Shown: piece by piece, positions 23,347-34,574 of the stretch | Position numbering within the stretch: the stretch's first letter is position 1 | Layout of the letters: each line of letters opens with the position of its first letter | NCBI RefSeq assembly: GCF_025766255.1 | Contig: NW_026516695.1 | Coordinates: forward strand, 331,497-395,496 | Source: Zychaea mexicana | Lineage: Eukaryota > Mucoromycota > Mucoromycetes > Mucorales > Lichtheimiaceae | DNA: 64,000 bases | Reading direction: 5' to 3' | Notes under the pieces: generated by a model | Seen by the model: the letters and a program-made list of their open reading frames with translations, nothing else | Told to the model about the DNA's origin: nothing | Databases searched by the model: none | Translations under genes and position numbers: made by a program

Positions 23347-25258
23347 TGCTAGTAAAAGTTAGGGTAGCAAAGAAATGATTGAATTCTATGATTAGTTTCC
23401 CTCTAACTATGTCTTGTACTTAAAATGCGAGTTGTAGAAAGGCTTAAACACTGCCACGACGGATGAGAGCGTTCGCAAAGTGTGCGGGTGGGGGGATGTG
23501 TGGAAGAATTCTTTACGTTTTAATTTTTCTTGTGTCTCTTCTTCGGTACGTTGTAATTGTGAGGTAGTCATACGTGATGTGAAAGATGGGAGAGCGGGAG
23601 AGAAGAGAATGATAAAAGGGTGTTTGTGCAATAAGTATACAGTATTAAAGATTCTGACGTACCCAAAGCCTCGTTAGCTTTATTTCTTTCTCTTTTTTTG
23701 CGCGACAAAATTAGAAGAAGGTGTCGTTATGCAGCGGACTCTATTTTTCACCCCCAAAAGTGGGCCTTGGTATCATGTAGTAAATATAGCAGTTATTGTG
23801 CTTGTACACACTGTCTGTCGGATCCCTTGCCGGACAATGGAGCTCAGGGTAACTTATTGCAGCTCTAATACCTCCTCCTTTCTTCAATTGTACACCACAA
23901 CATCATAACTAGTCCTGAGAATATATCTCGTGCTTTTTGAACGTGGTACTTGCATACAAGAAAAGTGGTGCTAAGTACCATTAAGTCGTCTCCCGACAGC
24001 AATTCAATAATAAGGATAAGCCCTGTTGATCATTGTTGTGCCATCGAACAGATAACCCGTTTCTCTATTATGACATGAAACGGAAACAGTCCGGAAACCA
24101 TAAAAAACATTAAAACCATGCACAAACTATCTATATTCATCCTTATACGTGGTTGATCGAGGGTCATTTCGCTATTTTTCCTCAGGGCCTCTTCATTGTT
24201 AGGAAGCTGCTTAACATCTCCTCTACCCCCTTTATCGTAACCCGAATTTGGGGATCCGATCCGACATCTGCAGGATTGTAGTAGGAATGCTGCTATCGAC
24301 AGTGATACTTTAGGAACCACTCTATGACAGCTCATCACGTAGAGAGAGGGATCAGAATATTACTAATTGTTCATAAAGCACACGATTATGCTGACAGTAG
24401 AGCGCTCAGAGCTTACAGTACTGTATGCAGTCGTTTTCTGAAAAATTACAAGCACAACAATTGTGAATTTGCATTATGAGGCTACAGAGATCGGCTTGAA
24501 CACTCGTCACATGCGTAAATCGTTAGTTGGCTGAAAAATACGTAGTGAGCGAAAACTGCTGTTTTGAACGGCTTGTCAGTAAGTGGGGAAGTGCAATGCA
24601 TTCCTGATTACTGTGACTAAAAACATGTCGAAGAGCAGTTGTTGATAAACCACGCAATAGTAATACAGTACGTAGCAAGAAATGTATGTACAGCTGTCGC
24701 CACATACTCTTTGAGACTCCTGTCATAAGCAACCTTGGTACTTTGCTATTTATAAAGAAAAAACAAATGACAGTACTATCAGTGATTTCTTTTGTTATAC
24801 TCACCTTGGAGACTACAGTATCGGTGTCTTCTGCCGTCGTTTAAGCGACAGCGGAGTGATTGACTGTCAGCCCGTCAATGACACATGACTTAGATGATGT
24901 TGTAATCCTGTGGATATCTTCTTTGTCGAAATCTATTTGTTCGATGCTATTGGGACGTGATAAAATGTGTCATTGTATCAAATGTTTCAAAAGAGGACGA
25001 AAGACGGCTTGGCAATGTCTTGATACCTGGAGCCTTACTACAGGGTTCAAATATGCATAATGCTTCAAAGCTGTTCTGCAATGTTATCTATTTTTGCTGT
25101 AGCAAGGTACTGTGGATTAATAACTAGAGAAAGCTTCAAAATCTGCAACCTTTTATTTCATTCGCTATATGTACACGTGTCCGCTACTTTTCGTGAATCC
25201 ATCTTCAAAGCAACTATGCTAAATTTTATTGTATATATCATTTCTGCAAATTCCTAAA
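23347..25258. other. Intergenic, 1.9 kb
   Basis: No gene supported. A minus-strand open stretch at 24030-24335 with a hydrophobic C-terminus could be translated but has no motif or splice evidence. Another, at 24523-24804, is similarly weak. Confidence 0.45.
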
Positions 25259-26431
25259 TCAATCGCGTAAAACGTGTCGAGCATATTCCATGCGGCTCCT
25301 TCGACAAACAGACTTGTCCTTGATTGAAGGAAGCGTGTGTGTCAAAGCACTGATCCATCTCCGTTTTGCTCTTAAATACACTATTCGCAACTGCGGAATG
25401 ATTGTGTATTCGTACTCGCGCGAGACGGAAAAAAGATCGTGGTAGATGTGGGTTTGATAGCAGTGAGCATAGTATTCGACCAACGTGGACCATTGCTTCT
25501 TGTTATACTCGGGAATGGGTCTCCAGCCACAAGGATTCTTAAGTCTCTTGTCTATTAGACCGAGCACAATTTCGCGAACAAGTGGATCCTTGAACGCTTC
25601 TTCAAAGCGGTTCAACGATAAACGCCCGGAATAGTGTTTGTCTAGTCTGCAAGAAAACTTCACTCTTCCTATTCTTCTATCACCCTGGACGTAATAGCGA
25701 GGTGGTAAGTTAATCTGGAGCGATTTAACCGTGGCTAGACATTGTTGTGCTTTGCTGAGCTCTTGCTTTGGAGCCCGTCGTCGCTTCTTGGACATAGCCG
25801 TGAAGTTTTCTGCTGCACGACGAAAGGCGATTTCAAGTGTTTTCTGCTTGCGGTGGTGAACTATAGGGTTGATTTCGTACTTGCTTCTTCTCAGGCATTT
25901 GGATTGATACCATGGATCTAGTTGCCGCAGCTGCTCTTGTCTGTTGTCGTCGTGAGCTCCATTTGGCGGCAAAGTCTCCATAAATCGGGATTTGTGTGTC
26001 ATCTGCATTGTAGAAGGAGCCATATATTCCGGTCTCCGTTTCTGCAATAAATCATTTTGTAATGCTGATATTCGATCGCTATCACCGTGGCTAAGGTGTC
26101 TTATTGCTGTCTTTATATGCTGGCTGGCTGGAAGCTTGATAGGGTAGTGCTCCACGCCGGCCTGTGTCGCCATTTCTGCATATGTACGGTGTTTAATCCA
26201 TACGGCGCTGTTAGTGCTGTCACAGGAGAGCAATTCATCTTGATCGGTCAATAGCTCCCAGCCATCGTCACGGCTTGTTAGTTTGCCCGAAAGTGATAAA
26301 TTGCAAGATAGCGGAGGAAACTGTTGTAAGTCATGAAGTGATGGTGCTGTTGACCGCGCAGAAAGACATGAAGCAGGAGTATCATTATCAGGATGGAGAG
26401 TTTCCGCAAAGACAAGGGTAGCGCTCGACAT
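25259..26431 (-). CDS. Unrecognised single-exon protein, 390 residues
   Basis: An uninterrupted frame from ATG 26431, the longest single frame on its strand here and unlike the intron-rich neighbours. The first ~130 residues are Ser/Thr-rich and probably disordered. The C-terminal ~180 are basic and aromatic with a possible nuclear localisation signal (MSKKRRRAPK, about residue 215) and a compact-looking end (FEEAFKDPLVREIVLGLIDKR, WSTLVEYYAHCYQTHIYHDLF, IIPQLRIVYLRAKRRW). No Zn-binding pattern, signal peptide or transmembrane segment was seen. No family was recognised; it could be lineage-restricted or part of an old element. Confidence 0.6.
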   Translation of the reverse strand: MSSATLVFAETLHPDNDTPASCLSARSTAPSLHDLQQFPPLSCNLSLSGKLTSRDDGWELLTDQDELLSCDSTNSAVWIKHRTYAEMATQAGVEHYPIKLPASQHIKTAIRHLSHGDSDRISALQNDLLQKRRPEYMAPSTMQMTHKSRFMETLPPNGAHDDNRQEQLRQLDPWYQSKCLRRSKYEINPIVHHRKQKTLEIAFRRAAENFTAMSKKRRRAPKQELSKAQQCLATVKSLQINLPPRYYVQGDRRIGRVKFSCRLDKHYSGRLSLNRFEEAFKDPLVREIVLGLIDKRLKNPCGWRPIPEYNKKQWSTLVEYYAHCYQTHIYHDLFSVSREYEYTIIPQLRIVYLRAKRRWISALTHTLPSIKDKSVCRRSRMEYARHVLRD

Positions 26432-28046
26432 CTTAATTTTATTGTTTGCAAATCTGAAAAAAAAAAGATGAAATATATAGATAGAAGAAAATACAAATGT
26501 AAAGAGTGTAAGGTTTGCCCCGTTTTTATTATGTTCTTCATTGAAAATGGGAGCACAAGTGTGGCGCAGCTCTTAGTACTAGATAAAATATGTGATACGA
26601 TCGTCAAAGATGAAAGAACGTACTGCTTCCGCCTCCGCAGCAGTAATTCTACGGTCGATACAGTAATTAAGTTAGAATTTCCGTTTTTTTGTAAAAGACT
26701 ACAGTAATTAGACCGGCGCTTATGTGCATGTTGTCTCTTTCTTAGGATACAGTTGTGGACGAGGGACATATGAGGATGTGATGCAATAACTGAAAAACCC
26801 CTGTAGAGGAAAAGGTTATGCTAGCGTAAAAATAATACTACAAATATCGTGGCGAAAGAATAGTACAGGAATGTATATGCAAGGTACGATATAGTTGGAA
26901 GAAAACAGAGTAGAATCAATGGCAGTGCTGTGTTGGATTACAGTAGATGATGATGGTGGTAGATGTAAGGCTTTCTCTGGAGCTGTTTCGTCGTCGTCGC
27001 CGTATAGCTACCAACAGCGTGACTTAAGCGGTCTATTTCCCTGAGGACGCGTATTAGCGCTGGCCAAGCCCTTTGCCATTTGCCACAGGAATAGCCGGTA
27101 TCAGAGCGCGGGAAATAGTTCATGATGTCGTCAACTGTCTGATTGTTGGGTGGTAGGTCCGGTGCCTGGCCAAATGTCCATGGGCTCCTTAAGTTTCGGA
27201 CGTAGCAAGGGGCAGCTAGAGAACGTTCTACATATTGTTAGTTTAATTCCTTCAGCGACCGACAATTTTTAAATGAATGTGAGGGGAATCTGTTTATACG
27301 CCATTTATTAGGCGGTGACGGTCTCGGGAAAATGTGGCAAATTCAGAATGGGATCAACTATGCGAGCGGTTTGAAGGCAGCTGATCGATTTGTATTTGCT
27401 GGCTCGGGTTAGCATCGGGCAACAAACTCAAGGTTAAGAATGAAGATTTGATAAAGGAGAAGAAAACAAAACGTGTGATAATATATACGACTAGCAGATA
27501 ACGAGAATTAAGGCAGCTGTAACCAAAGGAAAAAATATGAATGTGAAGAACCGTTCTTCATCATATATTATCTTCTACTTATAATATTTGCTTTTTTGAA
27601 AACATTTAGCGCTCACTTCCTTTTATGATATGTACTTTTATATATACCGAAATGACAAGCAAGAAAGTATAAAGAAAAGGGAAAGTGTAACCTGCTTGTT
27701 TAGCTCTCGTTTCTTCAAAAGAGGTTGTTCGCGCTGCGTAAATTCGGTTCTCACCTAGTAATATTGTAACCATACATGTAAGCAAACACCATTAATGAGT
27801 GACATGCAGTAGCTGTAGAAGCTAATACTTTTATTGATGATAGTTTACAACTTGGATGGGAGAACAAATTTGGCAGGGGTAATGTTAGATTGAAAGAAGT
27901 TAAGTAGATATTGAATAAGAAGAGGCTTAGATCGATGCTACAACTCGATCCAAGTCACGTACATGAAAAATGGCGTTTAAATCAAAAGAAAACCGTCAGC
28001 ATGTAAAAATCTTTGTCTTTAACAGATAATACCTAATTGTATTTCC
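26432..28046. other. Intergenic, 1.6 kb, with one coding-like fragment
   Basis: AT-rich spacer. The only coding-like signal is the minus-strand fragment at 26938-27237 (separate entry). Other short frames lack support. Confidence 0.45.
26938..27237 (-). pseudogene. Coding-like fragment, origin unknown
   Basis: A minus-strand frame stays open for about 100 codons upstream and downstream of ATG 27123. It reads SPWTFGQAPDLPPNN, DDIMNYFPRSD, then YSCGKWQRAWPALIRVLREIDR, ending in a low-complexity His run. Its 5' end follows CTAAC and ATGTAG, which could be a branch site and acceptor. The amino-acid composition looks coding, but there is no start region and no domain was recognised. It could be the last exon of an unseen gene or a decayed one. 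Confidence 0.3.
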
Positions 28047-28388
28047 CTAGTGAATATTGTAGCCATTCGGTCCTATTGTACAGTCCATCTCGTAGGCGGC
28101 AAGTTCCATCGCCAGGTCTCTGAGTAGATCCTTTTCTATTTGTCGGTCTTCCCTGCTCCTACCAGCAGTTGTTGTTGCTCGCTGTAGTCTCCTTACGGCT
28201 GGGCTGATTTCTTGAGTCCTGTTTTCTCTGCGGTACAGATGTGCTACAAGCACATTACTATTTGGTGAAGGTATTTCGAGCTCGTCAACGGCCGATACTG
28301 GAAACAGATAAGATACAAGGATGGTGACAATTATGGCGTAGAAAAAGAGGGTAAGCTTCTCAAGGGAACGCTGAGACGTGCTTCGCAT
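28047..28388 (-). CDS. Small signal-anchored or secreted protein, 113 residues
   Basis: ATG 28388 opens a 113-codon frame with a positively charged start, a 20-residue hydrophobic segment (LTLFFYAIIVTILVSYLFPVSA) and an acidic, then Arg-rich body ending CTIGPNGYNIH. The VSA-V end of the hydrophobic segment could be a signal-peptidase site, giving a mature peptide of about 80 residues. There is only one Cys in the mature part. A 70-bp palindromic element lies about 105 bp upstream of the ATG. No family was recognised; orphan secreted proteins like this are common in fungi. Confidence 0.5.
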   Translation of the reverse strand: MRSTSQRSLEKLTLFFYAIIVTILVSYLFPVSAVDELEIPSPNSNVLVAHLYRRENRTQEISPAVRRLQRATTTAGRSREDRQIEKDLLRDLAMELAAYEMDCTIGPNGYNIH

Positions 28389-29646
28389 TTGTTTGAGAGG
28401 TGATTGTGATGAAGAGATGTATGCTATGTCTTTTTCTTTAACTTTTCTTAGTATTTAATATCCTTCATTCATGCAAGGGGTGAAGTGTAGGGAGCGGCGC
28501 ACTAATGTAATACAAGTTACTACCGGAGTATCCGGCCCGCAAAAACGGCTACACATTAGTGCCGAAAACAAAGGTGTAGCAAGGCTGCATTCATATTACA
28601 AATAAAAAAGCAGGAGTGTGTAGTCATCGTATATTACTGATGCAATCTTCTATTGCTTTTGAGATGTATCACGGTCTCTTGGAGTATAATGAATTTGCCA
28701 CAGAACCACTTCGTTGAACAGTACAAACTTATATATACATGTCGTAGAAGACCATTTATGCAAAAAGAACGAAAGTACAGTATAACCAATATTTGCAAAG
28801 CAAGCACGTTCTATTATAAGCATATTCAAAGGTAAGGGGGGATACGACCAGGGCCGTAGGCTTTCTCAGCATATGTTGGCGTGCATGTACGGATAGTGCG
28901 CCGAAAGTCGTTTCCCCTTGCTACTCGCTGTATTTGATTTACCTAAACTTGCTTTTGCTACACCGAGGAGCTGAGAATGGCGGCCACAGTGCAATTGTGA
29001 TATTGCATGACTTTATTTTTTTTAAAAGGGAGAAAAGGACATGCCTTGTGTTGTAAAGCCAGCAACTACTCATCAGATAATCGCTATAAGAGAAAGAGCT
29101 CCCGTAGAACAACATAAAATTCTTTGATAGCATTTTTCCCATTGCAAACAAGAATGAATTAGTGTTGTAACTGCTTTAATTACAATGCTACGGTAGTTTA
29201 GATCCAACAAGCCCAATCCGTAGCAAATTTTATCAGGAGTCTTTACTGTAATACATGAGCTTACAGCTCTTATCATAGCAATATCATTCATAAACTAGTG
29301 TGATTTCAGTTTATAGCAGTAGTCCAGTATAAAGGAGACCTGTTTAGCCGTGATTCTGCTACAACGGTAGTGACAACAAAGTTCGATCATGCTAATCAAG
29401 AAATAGCGCCACGTACATACAATGCTTGCAGCTAAATCTTGGTAACAGAAAGATGGCTACTCAGACATTAAATACAGTAATAGATGGGTACAGTCATGCT
29501 GCCAGTTATTATATAGCTTCATTTTCTTATCAGTTCTATGCCACATGAAAGAATAGTACTCACGAGCGTCTAGCAAAGGGACAAAGGCCGGCAAAAGCGT
29601 CAAAATACCATTTCTACTTGCGCACATAAAACAACAGCTTGTGAGG
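28389..29646. other. Intergenic, 1.3 kb
   Basis: Contains the palindromic element at 28495-28564 and AT-rich DNA up to the LINE insertion. No gene is supported; overlapping minus-strand frames at 28939-29291 look random. Confidence 0.45.
28495..28564. repeat. Palindromic element, arms CGGC..ACTAATGT
   Basis: The left arm CGGC(GC)ACTAATGT (28495-28508) is mirrored by ACATTAGTGCCG (28553-28564), with a GC-richer loop containing CCGGAG...CCGGCCCG. It could be a minute inverted-repeat element or a cruciform in the promoter of the small secreted protein. Confidence 0.5.
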
Positions 29647-29661
29647 CTCACCATGATCCGC
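29647..29661 (+). repeat. Target-site duplication, left copy
   Basis: CTCACCATGATCCGC is identical to 31257-31271 and bounds the LINE fragment exactly; bases on either side differ. Confidence 0.85.
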
Positions 29662-31256
29662 ACTGCCAATCATCCGTTTCTGCTTAGCCGCGCTCGCTGA
29701 CGCCCGAGATCCTTTAATTCCTATGGTCTTTGCTGGCTGCCGCACACCCGATTTAAAAACGATCAAAACTCTACACAATATTCTCAATGCCTGTGATTCA
29801 TTAGCCTTGGATATCAACTTTAAGGCGATCACCGCTGACGTCGTTGCAGACTTGCCGCTCCAGCTAGTTTTTGCGGACATTCCGACCAACCACCCGGTCA
29901 CCAACCGCCGATCAATTGGACTGGTTTGCGGGTTATACACGGCTTCACATTGGATCCTCATACCGGCAACATCGTAATTGACTCCTCCGTTTTTTTTTTC
30001 GAATTATACCAACGGGGTCAGTGCTCTCTCGACGCTCACTACTTTGCCTCTCGTGCGACCTGCGACCCCAGGAATCTCGTCCGCCCTACCCTTCTGACAG
30101 GAATTGCCATCGACGAGTTGGCCAACCAATTGTATTGCCAAACCCATTTGTTGTGAGGCCGGACAACCACATATAATCTACCACACCCACACAACAAGCC
30201 AAACCGCATAACAAGACGCCAACGCCGTTGTGAAACCTTCAATCTCCCAAATCAACGTCATTGTGTCCATATTTCCCTTTCTTACTGTAGTACCCATATT
30301 TTTGTATAAAAAGAAAACCAAATTGAAAAATAAACAGGAGGACTCTTTTCTCGTGGATTTCAAAAAGGACCTTGCCTGTGAGTGGTCTTGTACCCGATGT
30401 ATGGAGCTATTTGCTCGTATTTTCTGTGATTTGCCTTGTAATAACCCTTGATTGTACTCCCCTCTATCTGCCCTTTCATCGATTTGTATTTAGAGCATAT
30501 TCTTTTTAATTGTTATATTTTTCGCTGTTTGTGGTGTTTTGGTGGTTGCCCCTTTTCGATTCATCACTCAGGTAGGTTATTTTCTTGATTGTTATTTCTC
30601 TTTCGTCTTGGCTCACATGGCAGGGTTTCTTTTTGCAGATCCTGCGACGACTAACTACTCTGTGCCAACATTACACATCTCACGCCCCTGTCAACATTAT
30701 CTGTCACCTAACCGCGGGCAACCCGAGCAGCATGGAACACTTTCGGAAGGCAACATTCCCCCACCGAGCACATACTGTTCTATGGCGTTTTTACCACAAC
30801 AAGCTCCCTTGTCGCGCTCGTCTTCACCAATTTATCTCGGACAGCTACCCCTCCGACTCATGCATTTTCTGCGACCAACGTGATACTGATCAACACTTTA
30901 TTTGGAACTGTCCAAAGAAACGCTCAGTCTGGGACCAAGTTGCCACCGTCTTTCTTGCCACACTCATCTTCTCGACTACCAACACCTCCATCTTACGCAC
31001 ACTACTTCGCCCCAAATTAACAACGAATACAAGAAGCTCTCTGTCGACCTGTTTATTGCTTGCACTGCCCTCGTTATCTGGCAGGCGCACTGGAAACGTA
31101 TCTTTGAGGGCGCCGACTTCGTCTCCTATCACGTTGGTCAACAGGCAGTGAGCATGCTCACCCGCCTGCACCAAGAAATGCTTAATAGAACACTGTGTAT
31201 CTAACTTTGTATTGGTTTCTCACACCGATACAATAAATTTTCTTTTTCAAAAATTA
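29662..31256 (+). mobile_element. 5'-truncated LINE (non-LTR retrotransposon) remnant
   Basis: The 1,595-bp insert lies between perfect 15-bp direct repeats and ends in CAATAAATTTTC then an A-rich tail, the signature of target-primed reverse transcription. Coding remnants on the plus strand fit the C-terminal end of a fungal LINE polyprotein: NHPVTNRRSIGLV and GFTLDPHTGNIV (about 29890-29970), then the zf-RVT zinc-binding region (FPHRAHTVLWRFYHNKLP, CIFCDQRDTDQHFIWNCP, about 30760-30915), then LVIWQAHWKRIFEG (about 31070-31110). Frames change near 29925 and 31010, and 30160-30560 is non-coding-like. The reverse transcriptase core is absent, so the copy is dead. Confidence 0.85.
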
Positions 31257-31271
31257 CTCACCATGATCCGC
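31257..31271 (+). repeat. Target-site duplication, right copy
   Basis: Second copy of CTCACCATGATCCGC, directly after the A-rich tail of the LINE fragment. Confidence 0.85.
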
Positions 31272-31374
31272 TGGTAAATCATGGCATACACAAGAAATTT
31301 GCGTACAAACTTGTGAGAACCTAACTTCTCATCGCGGGCTTTTGATCGATGTTGGTTCATGCTGTCTATCAATC

Positions 31375-31383
31375 TATATAAAT
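31375..31383 (+). promoter_or_regulatory. TATA box of the IFI27-like gene
   Basis: TATATAAAT, 97 bp upstream of the ATG at 31472, followed by a CT-rich leader with a CACCATGG start context. Confidence 0.6.
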
Positions 31384-31471
31384 GGGTAGCTTCTTGAGTA
31401 TCAGTACGTTTCTTTTGCACACACTTTCTGTTCTCTCCTCTTTCTACTGATACTCTCTTTTCCACATCACC

Positions 31472-31687
31472 ATGGGTTTACTTTCTTACGTTGTTGTCAC
31501 TGGTGTTGGTGCCGCAATCACTGCAACTGGAGTCGGTGCCCCGATCGCTGCTTATATGGGGTTTTCCGCTGTTGGACCCGTCGCTGGAAGTCTGGCCGCC
31601 GGGACGCAATCGTATGTCGGTGCCGTAGCAGCAGGATCCATCTTTTCTGCTTTGCAGGCGGCTGCTATGTCACCTTTTACTCCTTGA
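31472..31687 (+). CDS. IFI6/IFI27 (ISG12)-like microprotein
   Basis: A 71-residue Gly/Ala-rich hydrophobic protein, MGLLSYVVVTGVGAAITATG..., with MGFSAVGPVAGSLAAGTQSY and GAVAAGSIFSALQAAAM. The spacing of MGF-[ST]-x-x-G, the S-x-A-A segment and G-S-x-x-[AS]-x-L-Q matches the Ifi-6-16 family (Pfam PF06140). In animals these are small mitochondrial or ER membrane proteins affecting apoptosis and innate responses; the fungal role is unknown. The start has a Kozak-like CACCATGG context and a TATA box 97 bp upstream, and no introns are needed. A truncated copy lies about 0.5 kb downstream, and the gene begins 200 bp after the LINE insertion. Confidence 0.78.
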   Translation: MGLLSYVVVTGVGAAITATGVGAPIAAYMGFSAVGPVAGSLAAGTQSYVGAVAAGSIFSALQAAAMSPFTP

Positions 31688-34574
31688 GCACTGCCCTTGC
31701 TTGACACCGGTTTTTAAACCATCAAACTCTTCTTTCCATACATGTAATTCTATCCTTGAACTATATTGTACGTCTGTCATTGTTTCTGTGTATAGCACAG
31801 CAGCACACGAATTATTTTCTCGATCAATAAAACAATGAAATCAAATCATTTAAGATCAGCCCCAAATACAAATGTGTCATGCAGCTTCCTGTGCAGTTTG
31901 GGCGTGATGCATGGCCTTTTAGATCAACCTTTGTGGGTATATACGTTTGGTGTCGTAATGACATATATACTAGCTTTGTCATTTTGACTTATTCACACCT
32001 TTAGATATTAGCCTACATCAGCCTTAGTTTTAAAAGATAACTAAGCATTACTGATAAGACCCGGGTAAGGCTATGCTTCAAAATGTTATCATCATGAGAC
32101 TAGCATTACTGAGCCTCCTTTTTCGCATACTCACCTTTTGCTAGACATTTATGAGCATCACCATGGGTTGTCTCACATATGCTATCATTACCGGACTTGG
32201 TGATGTTATGACTGAAGCTCGATTGGTAGCCCTGAGGTGAAGCACAGTGAATCTATATACTAACTGAGATACTGTAATAAGCTGCAAATGTCTGTATCCC
32301 TAAACGATGGTCTAGTAACATCGCTGATCAAACCGCAAATCTCTAAGGACACCTACAGCAGCTGCGCTCGGCTACCAAGTTTTGCTGTGCAGCGCTTTCT
32401 CTTAGAAACCAAAACAAATTCTCACTATGATACATAATTTTTTCAATCATGTTTATATTCATAACAACGCAGAGATATGTCAGTGAGAAAATATATGCGT
32501 GCACGCAAATCTTTAAGTTGTGATTTATATAAAAGAGTCATTGTTTTTCTATATTACTGTAAAATACTCATTTTATTGATTAAGGACGCTAAGATACAAA
32601 GAACTTGATTTTGAAAAGCCATATAGCGATCTCTGTGAATGTCGTCATCGCCAAGGGCGTGAAACTCTTGTTCGCAAGCACCATTCATGAAATTATTGAA
32701 AGTTCGGATGATAGTTTATCTGCCACGATTTGGAGCGTTTTTCGAAAAAGGTAATAACTTGGGATCATTTGATTTATGTAATCATGCTAATAAGCTCTTT
32801 TGGAACTCTGTACCTTCTCGAAATAAAAGAGTACTTGCTTATTGAGGACTTAACATCTATAAATGTTGCATGTACACAAATGATGACAACTGCCAGGCGA
32901 CGAAGGAGGACTCGGCGGTGATCTATACTTGTCATTATAGCAAAGCTCTGACGAAAACCTTTGCAACCAGCCGTAAGAAGAATAAACATACCAAAAAGGG
33001 CCAATTGGCGATCAATATACTGACTGCTATTATAGTACTGCGATGCCGACAACTTTGACATGGATGATGATGCGTTGACAGCCCTGATCAAGCCGGGCGC
33101 TCTTGAGGACAATTATCCTTTGATCGTTATTCTATGTAATTATGTGCTCTGAGGACCATTCGCCAACCTCAATTAAAAAGCTCAAGACTGCCCTGAGTCT
33201 GTTTTTCAAATTGCGGATCTTAATCTCAAAGATTTTTTGGAAGGTGAAATATTTGGTCCATGTGTGGACGCCGTTCTTATCTCACATTCATGCAGAGTTT
33301 CATACGCTACTTGTAAGTTTATACTTAGAAGAACGCCTATCAAGTTTCTTCCCTTTTGCTAAACCTTTTATCTCCCGGTATTGATCTTATCGATAGCCTG
33401 CGAGACCCTGAGCAGCGTAAGTTTTTAGAACGATCTGCAGCCATTTACACGCGACTATTTTCATCCTTGATGTACTTTTACTTGGTATAAACGACGAAGT
33501 TGATTTGCTTTGGTAACATAAAGATATAATCATCACACCCGAATTGTATCCTCTAATAAATCTAATGTAAAGCAATGGAGCGCTAGGCAACCGAAACAGG
33601 TACCCGAAGTGCATACGATAACAGACCATCACTGCCATCAGCGACCTAATGCGTGCGGTTTAGAGGTAAATTCCATCTTACGTAAATAAACAAGCTTTCT
33701 TCGAGATACTGGTTTGGGAAATAGACCGTTATTGAATGCCTTGTAATCAGCATCAACGACAAGTTGCTGTATCTTGAAAAGCAGAGTACATTAACGTCTT
33801 TTAGTAGCTACTTTGTCTAAATTAAGAACTACGCAAAAGCAGCTTCCTTTTTTGTTGGCTGTTCACAAAGCCAATGCAGATCTTGATGTACCTTCTTCTG
33901 TCCATAAATTATGCGTTATATATCAACCACTCGATATATATTTTCTGTCATCTCTGCAATTATCAAATACGTTTTGAGAGATTTCAAACTTTCAATAGTT
34001 GTATTAAGTTTTTAATGTAATTCAATTTAATACATATCAATATGATGCCACTAGAAAACAGCGGCTTCTTCTATCAATATGGTTGATCGTATCTTTGAAC
34101 ATCCCAACAGTAAGATGCAAATTGTACTGGGTGGTAAGAGAGAGATAGCCTTCGCTTTTAGATACTTTAGACCTCCACCCTGTTTAAAACGTTTCCTTAT
34201 CATATACTAGTGTGCCTGAATTGGCCCTTGCAAGGATGTGAATAACCTCACTTTCACTCACAGGCGCTATATATTACGAGAAATTTACGGAGCATAGAGA
34301 GAAAGTCATCGTAGCAAGCCTTACGAGACATATGTCTGTAAGCCTAAATGCAACGAGATGATAAGAAGAATTCTTATCAACTACTTCTTCAACATTTGCA
34401 ATGTGTGCGAATGAGCAAATGAAGTGCGGGTGAGTAAAGAGCAATAAGAATCAGACGATAAATATTTGACGACGTCACTCTGGAAACTGAGATTGGAGGC
34501 TTGCAAAAATCCACATTCAGGCCCAGTCAAGTGTTTTACTCTTCCTCTTGTTTTCTCTTAATCCGTTTACTGCC
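31688..34574. other. Gene-poor stretch with decayed coding traces
   Basis: Besides the truncated IFI27-like copy, plus-strand pieces look weakly coding but are broken: about 32608-32752 (KGVKLLFASTIHEIIESSDD), about 33045-33135 (DNFDMDDDALTALIKPGALED) and about 33200-33420 (IADLNLKDFLEGEIFG, LPGIDLIDSLRDPEQRK). They do not join into one frame with plausible introns. No family was recognised. The right end is the COX subunit promoter. Confidence 0.35.
32163..32240 (+). pseudogene. Truncated second copy of the IFI27-like gene
   Basis: ATG at 32163 in the same ATCACCATGGGT context as the intact gene opens MGCLTYAIITGLGDVMTEAR and stops after 25 codons. It aligns with MGLLSYVVVTGVGAAITATG. Nucleotide similarity continues a short way past the divergence. 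Gly/Ala-rich C-terminal blocks are missing. It reads as a decayed tandem duplicate; use as a very short peptide cannot be excluded. Confidence 0.55.

Noticed and set aside
24030..24335. Small hydrophobic minus-strand protein
   Set aside because: Only composition supports it; no start context, family or conserved feature visible.
31247..31465. Minus-strand 72-codon frame possibly disrupted by the LINE
   Set aside because: Joining the pre-insertion flanks gives no recognisable protein; likely chance.
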